A stretch of DNA of 64,000 nucleotides from Dugong dugon. Lineage: Eukaryota; Chordata; Mammalia; Sirenia; Dugongidae. Shown here in pieces: positions 1 to 10,555 of this stretch. Below the pieces are notes generated by a model that saw only the letters and a program-made list of their open reading frames with translations, was not told the DNA's origin and made no database searches. Both the position numbers and the translations under genes were made by a program. Within the stretch, counting starts at the first letter, position 1. Each line of letters opens with the position of its first letter. The stretch spans positions 60,431,447 to 60,495,446 of the forward strand of contig CM057477.1 of NCBI GenBank assembly GCA_030035585.1, written 5' to 3'.

Positions 1-797
1 GGTCATGGAAGCTACATAGACACATCCAACTCCCTGAGGGACCGAATTGCTGGGTGGAGGGCTGTGGGGACCGTGGTCTTGGGGAACATCTAGCTCAATT
101 GGCAGAATACAGTTTATAAAGAAAATGTTCTACATTCTACCTTGGTGAGTAGCATTTGGGGTCTTAAATGCCTGTGAGCAGCCATCTAAGATACTCCACT
201 GGTCTCACCCCTTCGGAAGCAAGGGAGAATGAAGAAAACAAGATATAAGGGAAAGATTAGTCCAAAGGACTAATGGACCACAACTACCACGGTCTCCACC
301 AGACTGAGTCCAGTATAGCTAGATGGTGCCCAGCTACCACCACTGACTGCTCTGATAGGGATCGCAACAGAGGGTCCCAGACAGAGCTGGAGAAAAATGT
401 AGAACAAAATTCTAACTCACAAAAAAAGACCAGACTTACCGGCCTGACAGAGACTGGAGAAACCCCGAGAGTATAGTCCCTGGACACCCTTTTAACTCAG
501 TAATGAAGGCACTCCCAAGGTTCACCCTTCAGCCAAAGATTAGACAGCCCCATAAAACCAAATGAGACTAATGGGGGCACAGCAGCCCAAGGACAAGGAC
601 TAGAAGGGAGGAGGAGACAAGAAAGCTGGTAATAGGGAACCCAAAGTCGGGAAGGGACAGCGCTGACCTGCTGTGGGATGGTTAACAATCGTCATAAAAC
701 AATATGTGTACTAACTGTTTAATGAGAAACTATTTGTTCTGTAAACCTTCATATAAAGTGCAATTAAAACAAAAAAAAAAACTTTAAAAAAACAAAA
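1..797 (+). mobile_element. L1 LINE 3' UTR fragment
   Basis: This is the 3' untranslated part of an L1 LINE, cut off by the window start and ending in an A-rich tail near 767-797. It matches, in opposite orientation, the 3' UTRs of the two larger L1s at 40840 and 57387: shared landmarks include CAGCCAAAGATTAGAC and the GTAAACCTTCATATAAAGTG stretch before the tail. The short ORFs inside it have no L1 protein similarity. The family assignment rests on these in-window matches. Confidence 0.85.
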
Positions 798-1320
798 AGA
801 AGAGGAAGTCAGAGAGATTTGGACCAGGAGAAGGATTTGATGTGTCCTTGCTGGCTTGAAGATGGCAGAGGCCATTTGGAAAGTGTGAGAAGGAAATGAA
901 TTCTGCCTTCAACCAGTGAGCTTGGACAAAGACTCCAAGCCCAAGATGAGAACTGCAGCCCTGGCTAATAACTTGATTGATTTTGGCCTTGTAGGCCCTA
1001 AGCAAAGAATCCAGCCAAACTGTGCAGAACTTCTGACCTGCAGAAAACTTGAGATAATAAATTTGCCTGAGTGGTGCTAACAGTGAATGCTCTTGACTGG
1101 TAACTAAAAAGTTCAAGGTTTGAGTCCACCCAGAGGTGCCTCAGAAGAAAGGCCTGGTGATCTACTTCAGAAAAATCAGCCATTGTAAAGCCTGTGGAGC
1201 ACAGTTCTACTCTGATGTTCGTGGAGTCACAATGAGTCCGGGTTGACTTGACAACAACTTTTTGTTTTGTTTTGTTTTAGTTTGTCGTTTTTTGTTACAG
1301 CAGCAATAGAAAATGAATAT
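798..1320 (+). mobile_element. MaLR/MLT1-like LTR 3' part, split by a SINE
   Basis: The segment 798-1065 contains GCTTGAAGATGGCAGAGG and GATAATAAATTTG. It resumes at 1281-1320 with TTGTTACAGCAGCAATAGAAAA. This is the usual 3' end of MaLR-type LTRs, including the AATAAA polyadenylation signal. A type 2 SINE sits at 1066-1280. The 5' part of the LTR is not recognisable. Class assignment is from remembered family consensus and the exact subfamily is uncertain. Confidence 0.6.
1066..1280 (+). mobile_element. Type 2 afrotherian SINE
   Basis: Head GTGGTGCTAACAGTGAATGCTC, then the middle GAAAGGCCTGGTGATCTAC and the tail GAGTCCGGGTTGACTTGACA, ending in a (TTTG)n-like stretch. It interrupts an LTR relic whose two halves are still colinear, so the SINE is the younger element. 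Confidence 0.85.
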
Positions 1321-1483
1321 ATATCATGAAGTTTGTTTGTAGTCAGTGGTTACAACATAATGTTAAAGGAGAAAGTTGACTGTCAGCTTGATGAGGACAT
1401 TACGAGTGTGCGGGTGGGTAGAGGAAGAAACAATTGGATATATTCTGCTTTTCTGACTCTTTTCTAAGGTTCAAAAAATAACA
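1321..1483. other. Unassigned sequence
   Basis: No repeat family or coding signal recognised. Confidence 0.5.
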
Positions 1484-1487
1484 CACA

Positions 1488-1691
1488 AACCAGTTGCTGT
1501 CAAGTCGATTCTGACTCACGGAGACCCCATGTGTGTCAGAGTAGAACTGTGCTCTACAGGGTTTTCAATGGCTGATTTTTTGGAATTAGATTGCCAGGCC
1601 TTTCTTCCAATGTGCCTCCGGGTGGAGCTGAACCTCCAATCCATTGGTTAGTAGCTGAGCACTTAAATGTTTGTGCCACCCAGGGACTCCA
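1488..1691 (-). mobile_element. Type 2 SINE, reverse
   Basis: Read on the plus strand it starts with the reversed tail GTCAAGTCGATTCTGACTCA, passes the reversed middle (CCAGGCCTTTCTTCC), and ends at the reversed head CCACCCAGGGACTCC. Nearly complete. Confidence 0.85.
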
Positions 1692-1694
1692 ATG

Positions 1695-1945
1695 AACATT
1701 TATTAATTATCTACAGTGTATACTACACTTAATGTTTCTCATACTATACTTTCTCTTACTGAATGTTCATAATCACCCTGGAAATTATAATTTATCTCTT
1801 ACTGAAGAAGAAATGGAGGCTTCGAGAGCCCAGATAACTTGCCCAAGTTTCTGCAGCTGGAATTTGTGAGATTCAAACCCAGGTGTCCTAACTACAGGCC
1901 TAGGACTCTTTTTGTTACTCTGCTGGGCCCACTCCTGGATCCATG
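1695..1945 (+). mobile_element. MIR SINE relic
   Basis: Degenerate MIR (tRNA-derived core SINE of all mammals): ATTTATTAATTATCTACAGTGTA, then GAAGAAATGGAGGCTTCGAGAG, CTTGCCCAAGTTTCTGCAGCTG and TTCAAACCCAGGTGTCC in the expected order. Confidence 0.7.
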
Positions 1946-2527
1946 GAGTGACTTAAATGTTAGATGACCATTATAAAGATTAAGAGAAGTTCTCAAAAAA
2001 GGAACTATGAGATTTTCATTTTAATGACTGTGGTAAATGTGCCAGATCAAAGAGTCTCAGATTCTTCTTCAACTTGTTTGGAAATCTGGCTCTCTGTCAG
2101 CAGCCAGAAGCTGAGGAAAAACCAGAATTCTTACTTCTCAGTTGCTGTCTTCCAACTGTTATTTCCATGGCAACGTATCAGATCTGCAAGAGCAAGTTAA
2201 GTGCCTTGATCTCATCACTACCCTTAGGCTGATACTTCCCATGTTTCAGTCTAGCTAATATCCATTTCCAGGGGAAAAAAAGAGAGGAGAACTGGCATTA
2301 CAGACTTAAGGAAAATGAACTTACCTCATTTCAGTGGTCTGTTGCTGGCTGAGAATGGGAATCATTGCTTTCTAATTGCCATCCAGTCTTAGGCAAAGAC
2401 TGAAAAGAAAAGATGTCTTCAAACTCTGCTTATGGGAATAATGAACGGGAATCTCCTACTTGCTTCTCTTTTATTACCAGTCATTATTATTGACCAGCAT
2501 GATTTATTCATTGCTATAAATGCCAAG
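1946..2527. other. Unassigned, mostly unique sequence
   Basis: No repeat family recognised. A 78-codon ORF at 1964-2200 has no recognisable domain and no splice context that I can support, so it is not called as a gene. Confidence 0.5.
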
Positions 2528-2722
2528 GGGTTCCTGGGTGGCATAAACAGTTAAGAGCTCAGCTGCTAACCAAAAGGTTAATGGTTTGAATTCACCCAGA
2601 GGTGACTCAGAAGAAAGGCCTGGCAATCTACTTCTGAAAGATCAACGATTGGTAATCCTCTGGCTGGACACACACAGAGTCACCATGAGTTGGAATAGAC
2701 TCAATGGCAACTGGTTTATAAA
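2528..2722 (+). mobile_element. Type 2 SINE
   Basis: Complete copy from GTTCCTGGGTGGCATAAACA to the tail GAGTTGGAATAGACTCAATG. The middle GAAAGGCCTGGCAATCTAC is clear. Confidence 0.88.
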
Positions 2723-3169
2723 TACCAAAGACCAATTTATGTGCTCTAGAAAAGAGACGCTACCAGAGTTTAAAAAATGAAAAGCTCACTACTGACCAAG
2801 GAGATCAAGGAAGGCTTCAGGGAGTAGGGGAACCAGAGGTTTCTTTATCAGTGGTCTTGTGAAATCACTAGGGAACACGTATGAAGCAGGCACCATGCCC
2901 TCTGTGGTTACTTCTTTTCTATAGAGGGCTATATTACTCCCAACCCACAATAGGAGGGCTAATAAGATAATGTCTAGAAGGCTTCAGATGTTACAAACTG
3001 ACTATCTCTTCAGAGAGCTTGTAAACAAATACTGTGTCATTATAAGGCCATTATAACATCTTGGGTGGGTATTGGCTTTCTGCCCAGAGTTTGGGGTTTG
3101 AGACAATCAGCAGTGTGATTATCATTCTGCAGTCCATTGGCTCATGAGATTGTTGAAGTTTTCATTACA
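2723..3169. other. Unassigned sequence
   Basis: No repeat or coding signal recognised. Confidence 0.5.
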
Positions 3170-3330
3170 CCCATCAGTCAGCGACAACTCTGGGGCACCC
3201 ACTGTGTGCAGATCACTGAGTGCTGTGGGGAGCATTGGAGCAAAGAGAAGGCACAGCTCCTGTCTTGAAGAGCTTTAAATTTACTGGGGCAGTCGGGAGC
3301 ACATGGATGAAATGCGCAAGAAAATAAATG
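3170..3330 (+). repeat. Possible ancient mammal-wide repeat
   Basis: ACTGTGTGCAGATCACTGAG, then TGTCTTGAAGAGCTTTAAAT and a short stretch after it resemble a sequence that recurs widely in mammals. I cannot name the family from the sequence alone. Confidence 0.35.
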
Positions 3331-3504
3331 AGCAAAGTAATCCACAAACACCAAAACAAAACACCGTATTGCCATTTTCCTGGCACAGTTACCTGCGTCA
3401 GGTTAGTTTGAGTGATTAGGTGATTAGAGTTAGATGGAGATAGAAGTGGAGTTTGGGGGTGGTGGGGGTTCAGTGGTTGAATTCTGGCCTTCTATGTGGG
3501 CAAG

Positions 3505-4300
3505 AAGATGAACGGAGCATCAGGATTGGAGGAAGACTCATTAACAACCTCACGACACAACCTTGCTTGCTGAAAGTGAAGAGGACTTGAAGCACTTATC
3601 GATGAAGATCAAAGACCACAGCCCTCAGTACGGATTACACCTTAACATAAAGAAAACAAAAATCCTCACAACTGGACCAATAAGCAACCTTATGATAAAT
3701 GGAGAAAAGATTGAAGTTGTCAAGGATTTCATTTTACTTGAATCCACAATCAACACCTATGGAAGCAGCAGTCAAGAAATCAAATGATGCGTTGCATTGG
3801 GCAAATCTGCTGCAAAGGACCTCTTTGAAGTGTTGAAAAGCAAAGATATCACTTTGATGACTAAGGTGCACCTGACTCAAGCCATGGTGTTTTCAGTCAC
3901 TTCATATGCATGTGAAAGCTGGACAATGAATAAGGAAGACAGAAGAAGAATTGACACCTTTGAATTGTGGTGTTGGCGAAGACTATTGAACATACCATGG
4001 ACTGCCAAAAGAAGGAACAAATCTGTGTTGGAAGAAGTACGGCCAGAGTGCTCCTTAGAAGCGAGGATGGCAAGACTACATCTCACGTACTTTGGACATG
4101 TTATCAGGAGGAATCAGTCCCTGGAGGAGGACATCATGCTTGGCAAAGTCAAGGGTCGGTGAAAAAGAGGAAGACCCTCAACAAGATGGGTTGACACGGT
4201 GGCTGCAGCATGGGCTCAAGCACAACCACAATTGTGAGGATGGTACAGGACTGGGCAGTGTTTTGTTCTGTTGTACATAGGGTTGCTATGACAACAAAAA
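3505..4300 (+). mobile_element. RTE (BovB-like) LINE, 5'-truncated
   Basis: Carries only the 3' part of an RTE LINE: the end of the reverse transcriptase and the C-terminal region, followed by a short 3' UTR ending GGGTTGCTATGACAACAAAAA. The same sequence occurs in reverse in the longer RTE at 50683-53825. 5' truncation is normal for LINE insertions made by target-primed reverse transcription. Confidence 0.88.
3563..4162 (+). pseudogene. RTE reverse transcriptase, C-terminal remnant
   Basis: Two ORF pieces (3563-3787 and 3797-4162), broken by a stop codon at 3785-3787, together encode the end of the RTE reverse transcriptase. Visible landmarks are LLESTINTYGSSSQEIK, the LTQAMVFSVTSYACESWTM stretch and FELWCWRRLLNIPWTAKR. 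Just upstream, near 3555, where the YADD catalytic motif should lie, several bases are missing relative to the other copy. The enzyme core is therefore absent or broken and the copy cannot be active. Confidence 0.88.
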
Positions 4301-4564
4301 CATGCAGGAGACCCAGGTTTGATTCCTGGCCAATGCACCTCATGCATAGCCACCACCTGTCCGTCAGTGGAGGCTTGTGTGTTGCTGTGATGCAGAAGAG
4401 GTTTCAGCAGAAGTTCCAGACTAAGCCAGGCTAGGAAGAAAGGCCTGGTGATCTACTTATGAAAAATCAGTCAGTGAAAACCCTATGGATCATAATGATT
4501 TGATCCCGTTGGACAGGGGGTCATCATGAGTCAGAGGCCGACTCCCCAGCAGCTAACAACAATA

Positions 4565-5694
4565 GAAATGGAGTTAGATGGAGACGTGGAGATTTTAAGA
4601 AGAGAAGCAGCAGCAGCTACATTATTCACAAAAGGAGGAGCAGTGGTGAGTGGGGAGGTACAGGAGCAGGAACACGAAGTAAGAAGTGGGTGAGGCCAAT
4701 GAAGTTTGCTTGGTTTAGGGCCATTAGCCCAGTAGATCTGGGGGTGAGGAAATTTAGGTATCATGGAGTGGGTAAGTTATGGAGTCTAGCATCCTGAAAC
4801 TGAAGACTGAAAGTTTTAATTTGCTTTGAGATAATTAGGCACTTCCAAAGGTTTCTGAAAAAGAGCCCAACTTCATAGAACAGAGCCAAGAATAGAAGCA
4901 GAACCTGAAAGAGACAACTTCTTCTGGATCACTCAGTGGAAAGAATTTGAATACCAGCTCTTCCATGAAGTCTATCTACCTTGTCTGATCCTTCCTCTGA
5001 ATATGTATAGTATTTAAAGTTTGTACATCATGATTTTGCTCTTGATTATTCACTCATGTAGCCTGTTCATATTATAAGAAATCAACGTTGGGGCCTGCGA
5101 GTGACACACATGGCAAGCAACTCAATAATGGTTTTTACCAGCAAGGGAATGTTTTCTCAAGGAAATAAGGGGCTGTGCAATGATTTTTTTGAGGTTGGGG
5201 AAGAAACTTGTGAATGAGCACCACAGTCAACTTGTTACTTTGGATTAGAATATATACCAGAGGACAGAGGTTACATTCTTTAGCAAAATGACTATACTGG
5301 TATTTTGCTATCTATTTTGCTTAACATTGGTATCTTGAAAAGTGAAATGTCTCTCATTGTCTTCTAATCTTGTTCGCTAATACAGTGCTACCTGAGTAGA
5401 GTCAGGATCCAGGACTAAGATTTCTTTGTCCTCTGAGCTTGAGTCTCATTGGTGATGTTGACTAGAAAAGAAGGTCCTGGTTAAAATAAATTCTTTTAGG
5501 GAAGGAGGTCAGGCTCTGTGAACCTGGATCAGACCTTGGGAGAAAGGGCAGGAGAGAAGAGAGCAGAGATCTAGCTCAGGCGGAAGGGTGAAGATCCAAG
5601 AAAGAGCCTGAGACTCTATCTCTTTCTCGCCCTTTTCTCCCTCACCACCTAATGATAAGAGGATTCTGTCATGGGCCCCTGCAGGTAGATTTGG
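4565..5694. other. Unassigned, mostly unique sequence
   Basis: Over 1.1 kb with no recognisable repeat except short purine-rich tracts. ORFs at 4531-4764 and 5509-5760 on the minus strand have no recognisable domains. Confidence 0.5.
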
Positions 5695-5810
5695 GCCCCC
5701 AAACAGCTCTGGTTGAAATACAAATGACCAATAAAAATACACAAAGATGTTTAACCTCACTAAGGATCCAATAAATGGGAGTTAAAACAGCACTGAGTTA
5801 TTTTTGAAGA
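5695..5810 (+). mobile_element. Old L1 ORF2 relic
   Basis: CAAATGACCAATAAAAATAC, then GATGTTTAACCTCACTAAGG and a stretch ending near GAGTTATTTTTG correspond to the L1 ORF2 segment that reads [27 protein letters not shown] in the copy at 42142-42414. About 100 bp, heavily mutated. Confidence 0.65.
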
Positions 5811-6064
5811 ATTTTAGATGAGGTTGTAGTCAGAATGCTTTCTAAACAATGGCGACTTCATTTGATTTGAAAATTTAACCCAGTATTTAACTCTCTAAGT
5901 ACGGTTCATAATTTAAATTTCAGATTTTAACAGATCGTAAGTAGTACAAATAAATATTTCCATATTAAAAATAGCACAGTAATTGAATACCCAAATCTGA
6001 CTGCAATGACCGCTTAATCAGACTAGGCTGAGAGTTACGCACACCTGAAATCTTGACTCCTAAC
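5811..6064. other. Unassigned AT-rich sequence
   Basis: No repeat or coding signal recognised. Confidence 0.5.
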
Positions 6065-6071
6065 TGATGCC

Positions 6072-6241
6072 CCAGGGAAACCCTGGTGGACAGTGGTTAA
6101 GAGTTTGGCTGCTAACCAAGAAGTCAGCAGTTCGAATCCACCAGGTGCTCCTTGGAAACCCTATGGGGCAGTTCTAGTCTGTTCTGTAGGGTCACTATGA
6201 GTGGAATCCACTCGATGGCAACGGGTTTGGTTTTTTTAAAT
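6072..6241 (+). mobile_element. Type 1 SINE with TSD
   Basis: Complete copy: CCTGGTGGACAGTGGTTAAG through GGAATCCACTCGATGGCAAC and GGTTTGGTTTTTTT. The flanking direct repeat TGATGCC (6065-6071 and 6242-6248) is a plausible TSD and fixes both ends. Confidence 0.9.
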
Positions 6242-6274
6242 TGATGCCGCTACCATTCATGATGTGAATAGCCA

Positions 6275-6560
6275 ACACTCTGTGCCAAGCACTGCACTAA
6301 GTCTTGACAAGTATTATCTAATTTTTATAGTTACTCCACAAAGTAAGCTTGTTTATTTTGTCCCTTTTCCCAGAGGAGGAAACTGAAACCTAGAGAAATT
6401 AAAGTTGAACCACAGCAAATAAACACTATTTGACCCTTAATGACCTGAAGATATGGCATTCTCATGCAGTTTAACCTGAAGACCTGCCCAAGGTCACTCA
6501 TCTGGTAATAGGTGGAGCAGAAATTAAGCAAAGCATCTTGCTCCAAAGCCCAGGCTTTTA
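6275..6560 (+). mobile_element. MIR SINE
   Basis: Clear MIR order: GTGCCAAGCACTGCACTAAG, GTATTATCTAATTTTTATAG, GAGGAGGAAACTGAAACC, a diverged stretch near 6420-6470, then TGCCCAAGGTCACTCATCTG. Nearly full length. Confidence 0.85.
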
Positions 6561-6689
6561 ACTAAAGATGAGGGCGGGTGAGTCTGGGGTCAAGATTATC
6601 AAGAAGTTAATAAGCCATTGAAGGCAAACCACATTAGGACCATCCAGAAAAATATTATTTATATAAATACTAGGGAGGTGTGGAGTAAA
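6561..6689. other. Unassigned sequence
   Basis: No feature recognised. Confidence 0.5.
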
Positions 6690-7485
6690 GAATATAACTT
6701 TACCCAAAGAATTTGGTCTTTGTCCTTGGTTCCTGAGAGACAACCTCTAAAACCTTGAAATTTTCCCAGTGATTGAAGTGTCTTTGATGAGGATGCTAGA
6801 TGAAAGTTTATGCTAATGAGGTGATTCAGGTCGGGGCTGGCCAGGCCAGAAAGACCACTGCATGATATCAGGTGACGTGGGAGGGGAGGACATGATTCAA
6901 TAAATCATACCTACGTAATGAGGCCCCAGTAAAGGCTCTGGAAATGAAATCTCCATGAGATTTCTGGTTCATGAAAGACATCGATGCACGTAGGTGGGTA
7001 GTTTGTCTCTTTTAGGAACGTGGAAGCTCCCAGACTTTGCCCCATGTATCTATCCTTGTGTCTACTTCTTGCTATAATACAGCTGTGATCATAAGTTTAG
7101 TACTTTGTGAGTTCTGTAAATTTTTCTATTGAATTAGCGAACCCAAGGGAGTAACGGGATTCAGAAGTGAGGAGGGCCCTAGGGCTTCTAAGCTTGTGGG
7201 TATCCTGAGGGGGTAGAGGGAGCCCTGATCTGTAGCCAGCAGGTCAGAAGTGAGGGTGTCACTGGGACTCCCAAGCTTGTGGCTAGCATCTGAGGTTTTG
7301 TGCAGACATGGAAGTCTGGAGGACTGTGCTCTTTAACGTGTGAGCTCTGACCTAGCTCTGGGTGGTTAGGCTCAGAGGAAGAAGTGCAGATGGCGTCAGA
7401 ACAGAAGTGGGACAGAGGGGAACAGAACTGATAATAAATTGATTTGGATCGATCAACACAATTTGGTATTAGAGAAGTGAAAACT
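6690..7485 (+). mobile_element. Solo LTR-like element of an endogenous retrovirus
   Basis: About 800 bp with LTR-like features. These include GAGTTCTGTAAATTTTTCTA followed by GAATTAGCGAACCCAAGGG, and repeated GGTCAGAAGTGAGG..GGGACTCCCAAGCTTGTGG motifs typical of the R-U5 part of some ERV LTRs. The same sequence recurs, internally shortened, at 38385-38690, which supports its being a dispersed repeat. No internal retroviral genes flank it. Exact ends and ERV class are not determined. Confidence 0.6.
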
Positions 7486-9390
7486 GGCATTTTGACTTTT
7501 CAACTCAGTTGGTTTCATTGAAGTGGGGATTTGATTTCCCCAGCAGGAGGCAGCATGATTCACCATGGCTAGCAACAGGTTTGGATTAAGTGGAGCTCTG
7601 AGGTCCATTTGGTTTTGCATCTGTTGTTGAAAATTGTTGAATGTGATTTCCTCTCTGAATCTCATATGCTTCGTTCGGTTAAACGGATATGATAACCGTG
7701 GTCAAAAACGGATCCTCAGCCAATCGGTACTCACATTTTTTTGCAAGGAAGTGCAAGACCTGTTTTCCAAGAGGCCTGCCCCACTGTGCGGGACAGAGCT
7801 GGACAGGCCTCTGTCAATAATCTGCAGGATGGATGATTAGCCATTTTCATTTCTAGGTTGTTTGCGCCTTCAGAGCTGTGCACCTGAGATGCTTCAAGAG
7901 TCTGACTCATTTTGATGACCCAGCTTGTCATTAACATGAATCAGATGAAGCTGAAAGCCCCCCTTAGCACCACGATGTCAAACACGGGCTGTTATCACCG
8001 GAAAAACTCCCGAGGCAGTTGCTTTCATAAATTGTTGTTACTAAGGAGAGGTTCAAAGAAATGTTTGGGAAAAAGGATCTTTGTACTTCACAGGGTGTGT
8101 GCAGATGAAAACGATAACAATTTATTTTGAAATTTGCTCTTTAATTCTGATGGATTTTCTAAGCAAATGATTCTGAATCCAACAGCTGCTGGTGGGCAGT
8201 ACGTACCTGGATAAATCGATTCTTCTGCAACCTCCAGAGCGCTGAATAATATGTCTTAGTTAGTGCAGTAAAGATTCCTGCATTGAGATATGGGTACAAC
8301 TTGCATGTGATTGCAAATATTCAAACAGAATGCAGGGATCCTGGAAAGACTGAGTAATAAATCACGGGGCAGGCAAGCGCCTTTCATTTGCATGGATTTC
8401 TGTTGAGTTGAAAGGAAAAAGAAACAAGCTTGGGGCCAGCACAAGACAAAAGCTAACCCAGGATGTCTGTTATTCATCACGACAACGTGACACCTGGCCT
8501 GGTCTTGCAAAAATTTAAATACAGGTTAATGTGGTTATTGCCTAGAGAACAGCTTGATGGGAAGCAGGTGATAGTGCTCTGCTTCAGGGTTAATCTGACT
8601 GGCTCTGGGCCAGGAGAACACATGAGTAACAAGTCCTGGGTATGGAGAAGTCCTGCCTTCCTCCTCCAAAATGGTACCGTGGAATGGAGGGAGTAGTGGA
8701 AGGAGAAAGAAATTGTGCTTAATATGTGGAGGAGAAAATAAAGCAAGAGTCGGTGGAAAAGAAAGTCAGGGGAACTGGAATTTTAAATAGAAAATGCTCC
8801 TAAAACAAAAGGGGAAGTCCACACGACATAGTGAAAGCAGATGCCGGTCACAAAATGAGGAAAGTCACATCTAAAAAAATTCATTTATTCATTCATTCTA
8901 GATCTCTCCAGACTTTAACGGGGAGGATTTTTAACCATGTCTGGCTATTCCTTGAGGGGTTGCTGCCTATGCGTAAAGAGGTATTCTTTGGCAAATTATT
9001 TCACTTCACCTGTTCTCTGCCAGCTCCTCTGGTATTTATTGGAGACTAGAAGGGTGGGTTGAAGGATCAGGGGGTCTATGTTTGAAATCTGCAGATTTTG
9101 ATGCAAAAGGAAAAAGTGTGGGGGTATGGAAAATAAATGACAAAAGGAATCAATGTATGGATTTCAAGCCTTCAGATATCTCTGCAAGATTTATTCAGCT
9201 GGTTGTAAACTTGCAAAGCCCTATGTGTGTCTGTGTGTAGACATTAAAACATAACTTGTGTTTCTTTTGGAAACCTATTACTCAGGAATCGGGGTGTTTA
9301 AAGTGGTCAAAGTGGCTTTGGTGGCTTTGCCTTCCTGGCTCCTTCTCACCGACTGAATAATCGTGAAATACCTCCCGTTGTGGGCCATAA
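7486..9390. other. Unique sequence, possible conserved non-coding DNA
   Basis: No transposon recognised over almost 2 kb, which is unusual here. Within 7630-8460 are octamer-like and homeodomain-like words (for example CATTTGCATGGATTTC and GTCATTAACATGAATCAG). A (TTCA)-type run CATTTATTCATTCATTC lies near 8882. ORFs here are short and unsupported. Conservation cannot be judged from one genome. Confidence 0.4.
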
Positions 9391-9548
9391 GGGGGCCCTG
9401 GTGGTGCAGTGGTTAAGAGTTACGCTGCTAACCAAAAGGTCGACAGTTCGAGTCTACCAGCCGCTCCCTGGAAACCTTACGGGGCAGTTCTACTCTGTCC
9501 TATAGGCTTGATATGAGTCAGAATCGGCTCAATGGCAACAGCTTTGGT
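9391..9548 (+). mobile_element. Type 1 SINE with TSD
   Basis: Complete: GGCCCTGGTGGTGCAGTGG to GAATCGGCTCAATGGCAACA. Flanks GGGCCATAA (9382-9390) and GGGTCATAA (9549-9557) match at 8 of 9 positions and look like the TSD. Confidence 0.9.
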
Positions 9549-9989
9549 GGGTCATAATGCAGCTTTTTTTTTGGATGGGGGGCAACATTGGAAGAACTTG
9601 AAAAGCCTCTTTCATGTAAAAAGGAATCGTAATTCCTCATCTCACGTTTCATGCCGCTGCAATCAGATCGCTTCGGAAATCTAGGTCCAAAAGTCAAACC
9701 TAGCAGCTAATGTTCCTTCCTGATACATCATAAATACAGAGTCAAAATTAATCTGTCACTTCTATTACCTAAACAATATAACACACACTGTGAACCTGTG
9801 GTAAGCTAGTGCCATCTTTGTACATTCAGTTCTGTTAGAATCTGCCCAGGGTCTGCCTGTGCTAAAGGATGTCTAAACACACCTGTGCATACAAAGAGGA
9901 GGTGATGGGAAGCTGTAGATTCCCGGGTGTTGATCTAGATCTGGTCTGCATTTGCAGACTGGTGACACACCCAGTGATTCTATCTGCAG
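9549..9989. other. Unassigned sequence
   Basis: No repeat recognised. A 62-codon ORF at 9869-10057 partly overlaps the MIR relic and has no recognisable domain. Confidence 0.5.
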
Positions 9990-10160
9990 TTCTGCTAGAT
10001 GAACTAGTTTCTAGGTCTACTACTGTGGCCTTAGGGAAATCACTCTCTGGACCTTAGTTTCCACATCTATAAAAGGGAAAGTGTAGATAATTAAAGGGTA
10101 GGCGTTATGCTAAGGAGTTTATAGCAATTCTGTATACAAACTAAGGTTTAATTTGGGAAA
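9990..10160 (-). mobile_element. MIR relic, reverse
   Basis: Reverse-orientation MIR: GGCCTTAGGGAAATCACTC, CCTTAGTTTCCACATCTATA and GCTAAGGAGTTTATAGC in the expected order. Diverged. Confidence 0.55.
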
Positions 10161-10379
10161 AAACTACTATTGGGAAATATTAACTTCACAATGACTCTGT
10201 CTCCCGCATGACCCAGATTTGGCAGAAAACACTCACAAGCCTCTTGCCCCTAAAGTCTCTTGTAGTATAGGTCAATGGCAATGTAGCCACCACTATCCTG
10301 TTGCCAGAGGTAACTCAGGCTTTCTCAGAAGTAGGCCAGGAACTAGTCCTCATGTTTCATGCTTGCTAAGTAGTTTCCC
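10161..10379. other. Unassigned sequence
   Basis: No feature recognised. Confidence 0.5.
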
Positions 10380-10553
10380 CAGTCCCTGGGTGGTGCAAAC
10401 GGTTAATACGCTCTGCTGCTAACCTAGAGACACCTCAGAAAAAAGGCCTAATGATCTACTTCCAAAAAATCAGCCACTGAAAACCCTATGGAACACAGTT
10501 CTGCTCTAACACACATGAGGTCACCGTGAGTTAGAGTCGACTCAACGGCAACG
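10380..10553 (+). mobile_element. Type 2 SINE
   Basis: CCAGTCCCTGGGTGGTGCAA head, shortened by a deletion of the GGTTCGAACC B-box region, then AAAGGCCTAATGATCTAC and the tail GAGTCGACTCAACGGCAACG. It directly abuts a type 3 SINE. Confidence 0.87.
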
Positions 10554-10555
10554 GT

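Larger units (their letters stand above)
3455..4564 (+). mobile_element. Type 3 (tRNA-Gly-like) SINE split by an RTE LINE
   Basis: The head lies at 3455-3500 (GGTTCAGTGGTTGAATTCTG, then CTTCTATGTGGG). The SINE resumes at about 4302 with GAGACCCAGGTTTGATTCC, the tRNA B-box region. It then runs through GTCAGTGGAGGCTTGTGTG and AGGAAGAAAGGCCTGGTGA to a tail ending at 4564. The two pieces fit together as one SINE. The inserted RTE occupies the gap, and ATGTGGGCAAG (about 3495) versus ATGCAGGAGAC (about 4302) may be its decayed TSD. Confidence 0.8.
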
